The position numbers and the translations under genes were made by a program. Below the pieces are notes generated by a model. The model was not told the origin of the DNA and searched no databases. It saw only the letters and a list, made by a program, of their open reading frames with translations. From RH-AL1 sp965198495 (GTDB taxonomy: Bacteria > Pseudomonadota > Alphaproteobacteria > Rhizobiales > Beijerinckiaceae), in contig CBDAPL010000002.1 in NCBI GenBank assembly GCA_965198495.1, forward strand, positions 248,001 to 312,000: 64,000 nucleotides of DNA. The letters are read 5' to 3'. Each line of letters opens with the position of its first letter. Positions within the stretch are counted from its first letter, which is position 1. Positions 63,558 to 64,000 of the stretch are shown here, piece by piece.

Positions 63558-63758
63558 TCAGCCGTTGGGCAGGAAGAACTTCTTGACGTTGTCGCCGTCG
63601 GTCTTGAACAGCACGTTGGTGCCGCGCAGATTGCGGATCTGCTTGTTCGTTCGCTTGATCATGCCGTGGCGCTTGCCGGCCTGCGTGTACACCACCTTGC
63701 CGGATCCGGTGATCTTGAAGCGCTTGGCGGCGCCCGACTTCGTTTTCAGTTTGGGCAT
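63558..63758 (-). CDS. rpmI: 50S ribosomal protein L35
   Basis: The 66-residue product is L35 (PKLKTKSGAAKRFKITGSGK and KRHGMIKRTNKQIRNLRGT). First gene of the rpmI-rplT unit visible here; infC is not within the window. A leader of about 140 bases with a hairpin precedes it. Confidence 0.98.
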   Translation of the reverse strand: MPKLKTKSGAAKRFKITGSGKVVYTQAGKRHGMIKRTNKQIRNLRGTNVLFKTDGDNVKKFFLPNG

Positions 63759-63822
63759 TTCGGTCTCCGTGGGGTCTGAGGCCCATCTTGATTGCTTGAG
63801 GCGCTCCGCCAGCGCGGGCTCC

Positions 63823-63844
63823 CGTTCCTTCCAGGGAAGGAACG
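63823..63844 (-). promoter_or_regulatory. Leader hairpin upstream of rpmI
   Basis: A near-perfect inverted repeat (CGTTCCTT / AAGGAACG with a short CCAGGG centre) lies in the rpmI leader, about 65 bases before the ATG. It could be part of an L20-type autoregulatory leader, but no pseudoknot could be drawn with confidence. Confidence 0.6.
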
Positions 63845-63897
63845 CGCAGAAGAACCGCCACGGCAGCCCTACTGGCCGGGCGGTTCAGGAAGCGCGC

Positions 63898-63925
63898 TTT
63901 ATACGCGAGGTCGGTCCGAAGGCAA
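63898..63925 (-). promoter_or_regulatory. Sigma70-like promoter of rpmI-rplT
   Basis: On the minus strand TTGCCT (63925-63920) and TATAAA (63903-63898) are separated by 16 bp, close to the housekeeping consensus, about 140 bases upstream of rpmI. It supports a transcript independent of infC. Confidence 0.65.
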
Positions 63926-64000
63926 GAGCCGTAAGGGCATCCGGCTTCGGCCATGCCGGGCCGCGTGCCGACGGTCCCACCAGACATCGCGTGCCGGCAG

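Overview
The window is high-GC (roughly two thirds G+C by eye) and gene-dense. It carries a MucR/Ros-type regulator, hisB/hslV synteny, a tolQRAB cluster, a DUF1674 protein, a PQQ precursor peptide and a selenocysteine locus. Together these point to an alphaproteobacterium of the Hyphomicrobiales (Rhizobiales), possibly a methylotroph-related family such as Beijerinckiaceae or Methylobacteriaceae. That family-level placement is inference; no rRNA is present.

Layout. 0-9.4 kb: the 3' part of a CorC/HlyC protein, rfbA, a beta-ketoadipyl-CoA thiolase, an overlapping nudC-queC pair, a GNAT protein, a LysR regulator and priA. 9.4-18.6 kb: a PHB-depolymerase-type esterase, cupins, an OhrR-like regulator and the selenocysteine locus (selC tRNA, a TlpA-like thioredoxin, selA), then redox and hydrolase genes and an L,D-transpeptidase. 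18.7-30 kb: a response regulator with a cNMP-binding partner, mucR, ubiA, rsmE, gshA, a DUF937 protein, a MATE exporter and a zinc-type CDF exporter. 30.3 kb: a monocistronic 29-residue pqqA with its own terminator. 30.5-36.9 kb: thpR and hisA-hisH-DUF2628-hisB, divergent from hslV-membrane protein-hslU, then tRNA-Arg(TCG). 37-43.6 kb: an arginase-family protein, proB and tolQRAB. 43.6-47.9 kb: a low-GC cassette (large two-domain glycosyltransferase plus methyltransferase) flanked by 149-bp direct copies of the tolB 3' end. 48-56 kb: a TonB-dependent receptor, a pterin dehydratase, a phosphatase, DedA, cardiolipin synthase, and crcB with a DUF190 protein. 56-64 kb: a frameshifted DUF29 gene, purL, an SDR, a MOSC protein, small exported proteins, an MFS exporter, a DUF1674 protein and the rpmI-rplT operon.

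Most genes are housekeeping. The unusual content is: (1) the tolB-anchored glycosyltransferase/methyltransferase cassette, which looks horizontally acquired and could be excised precisely by recombination between its flanking repeats; (2) a selC-tlpA-selA operon without selB or selD nearby, with an in-frame 15-bp minisatellite in selA; (3) an orphan pqqA; and (4) a strong tendency for short (10-27 bp) tandem duplications, at about a dozen loci, both in coding regions (SelA, the CDF His-rich tail, PriA, a phosphatase) and in 5' leaders of successive genes (hslU, the arginase-family gene, proB, tolQ). Many genes appear to use TTG starts, often overlapping the upstream stop codon.
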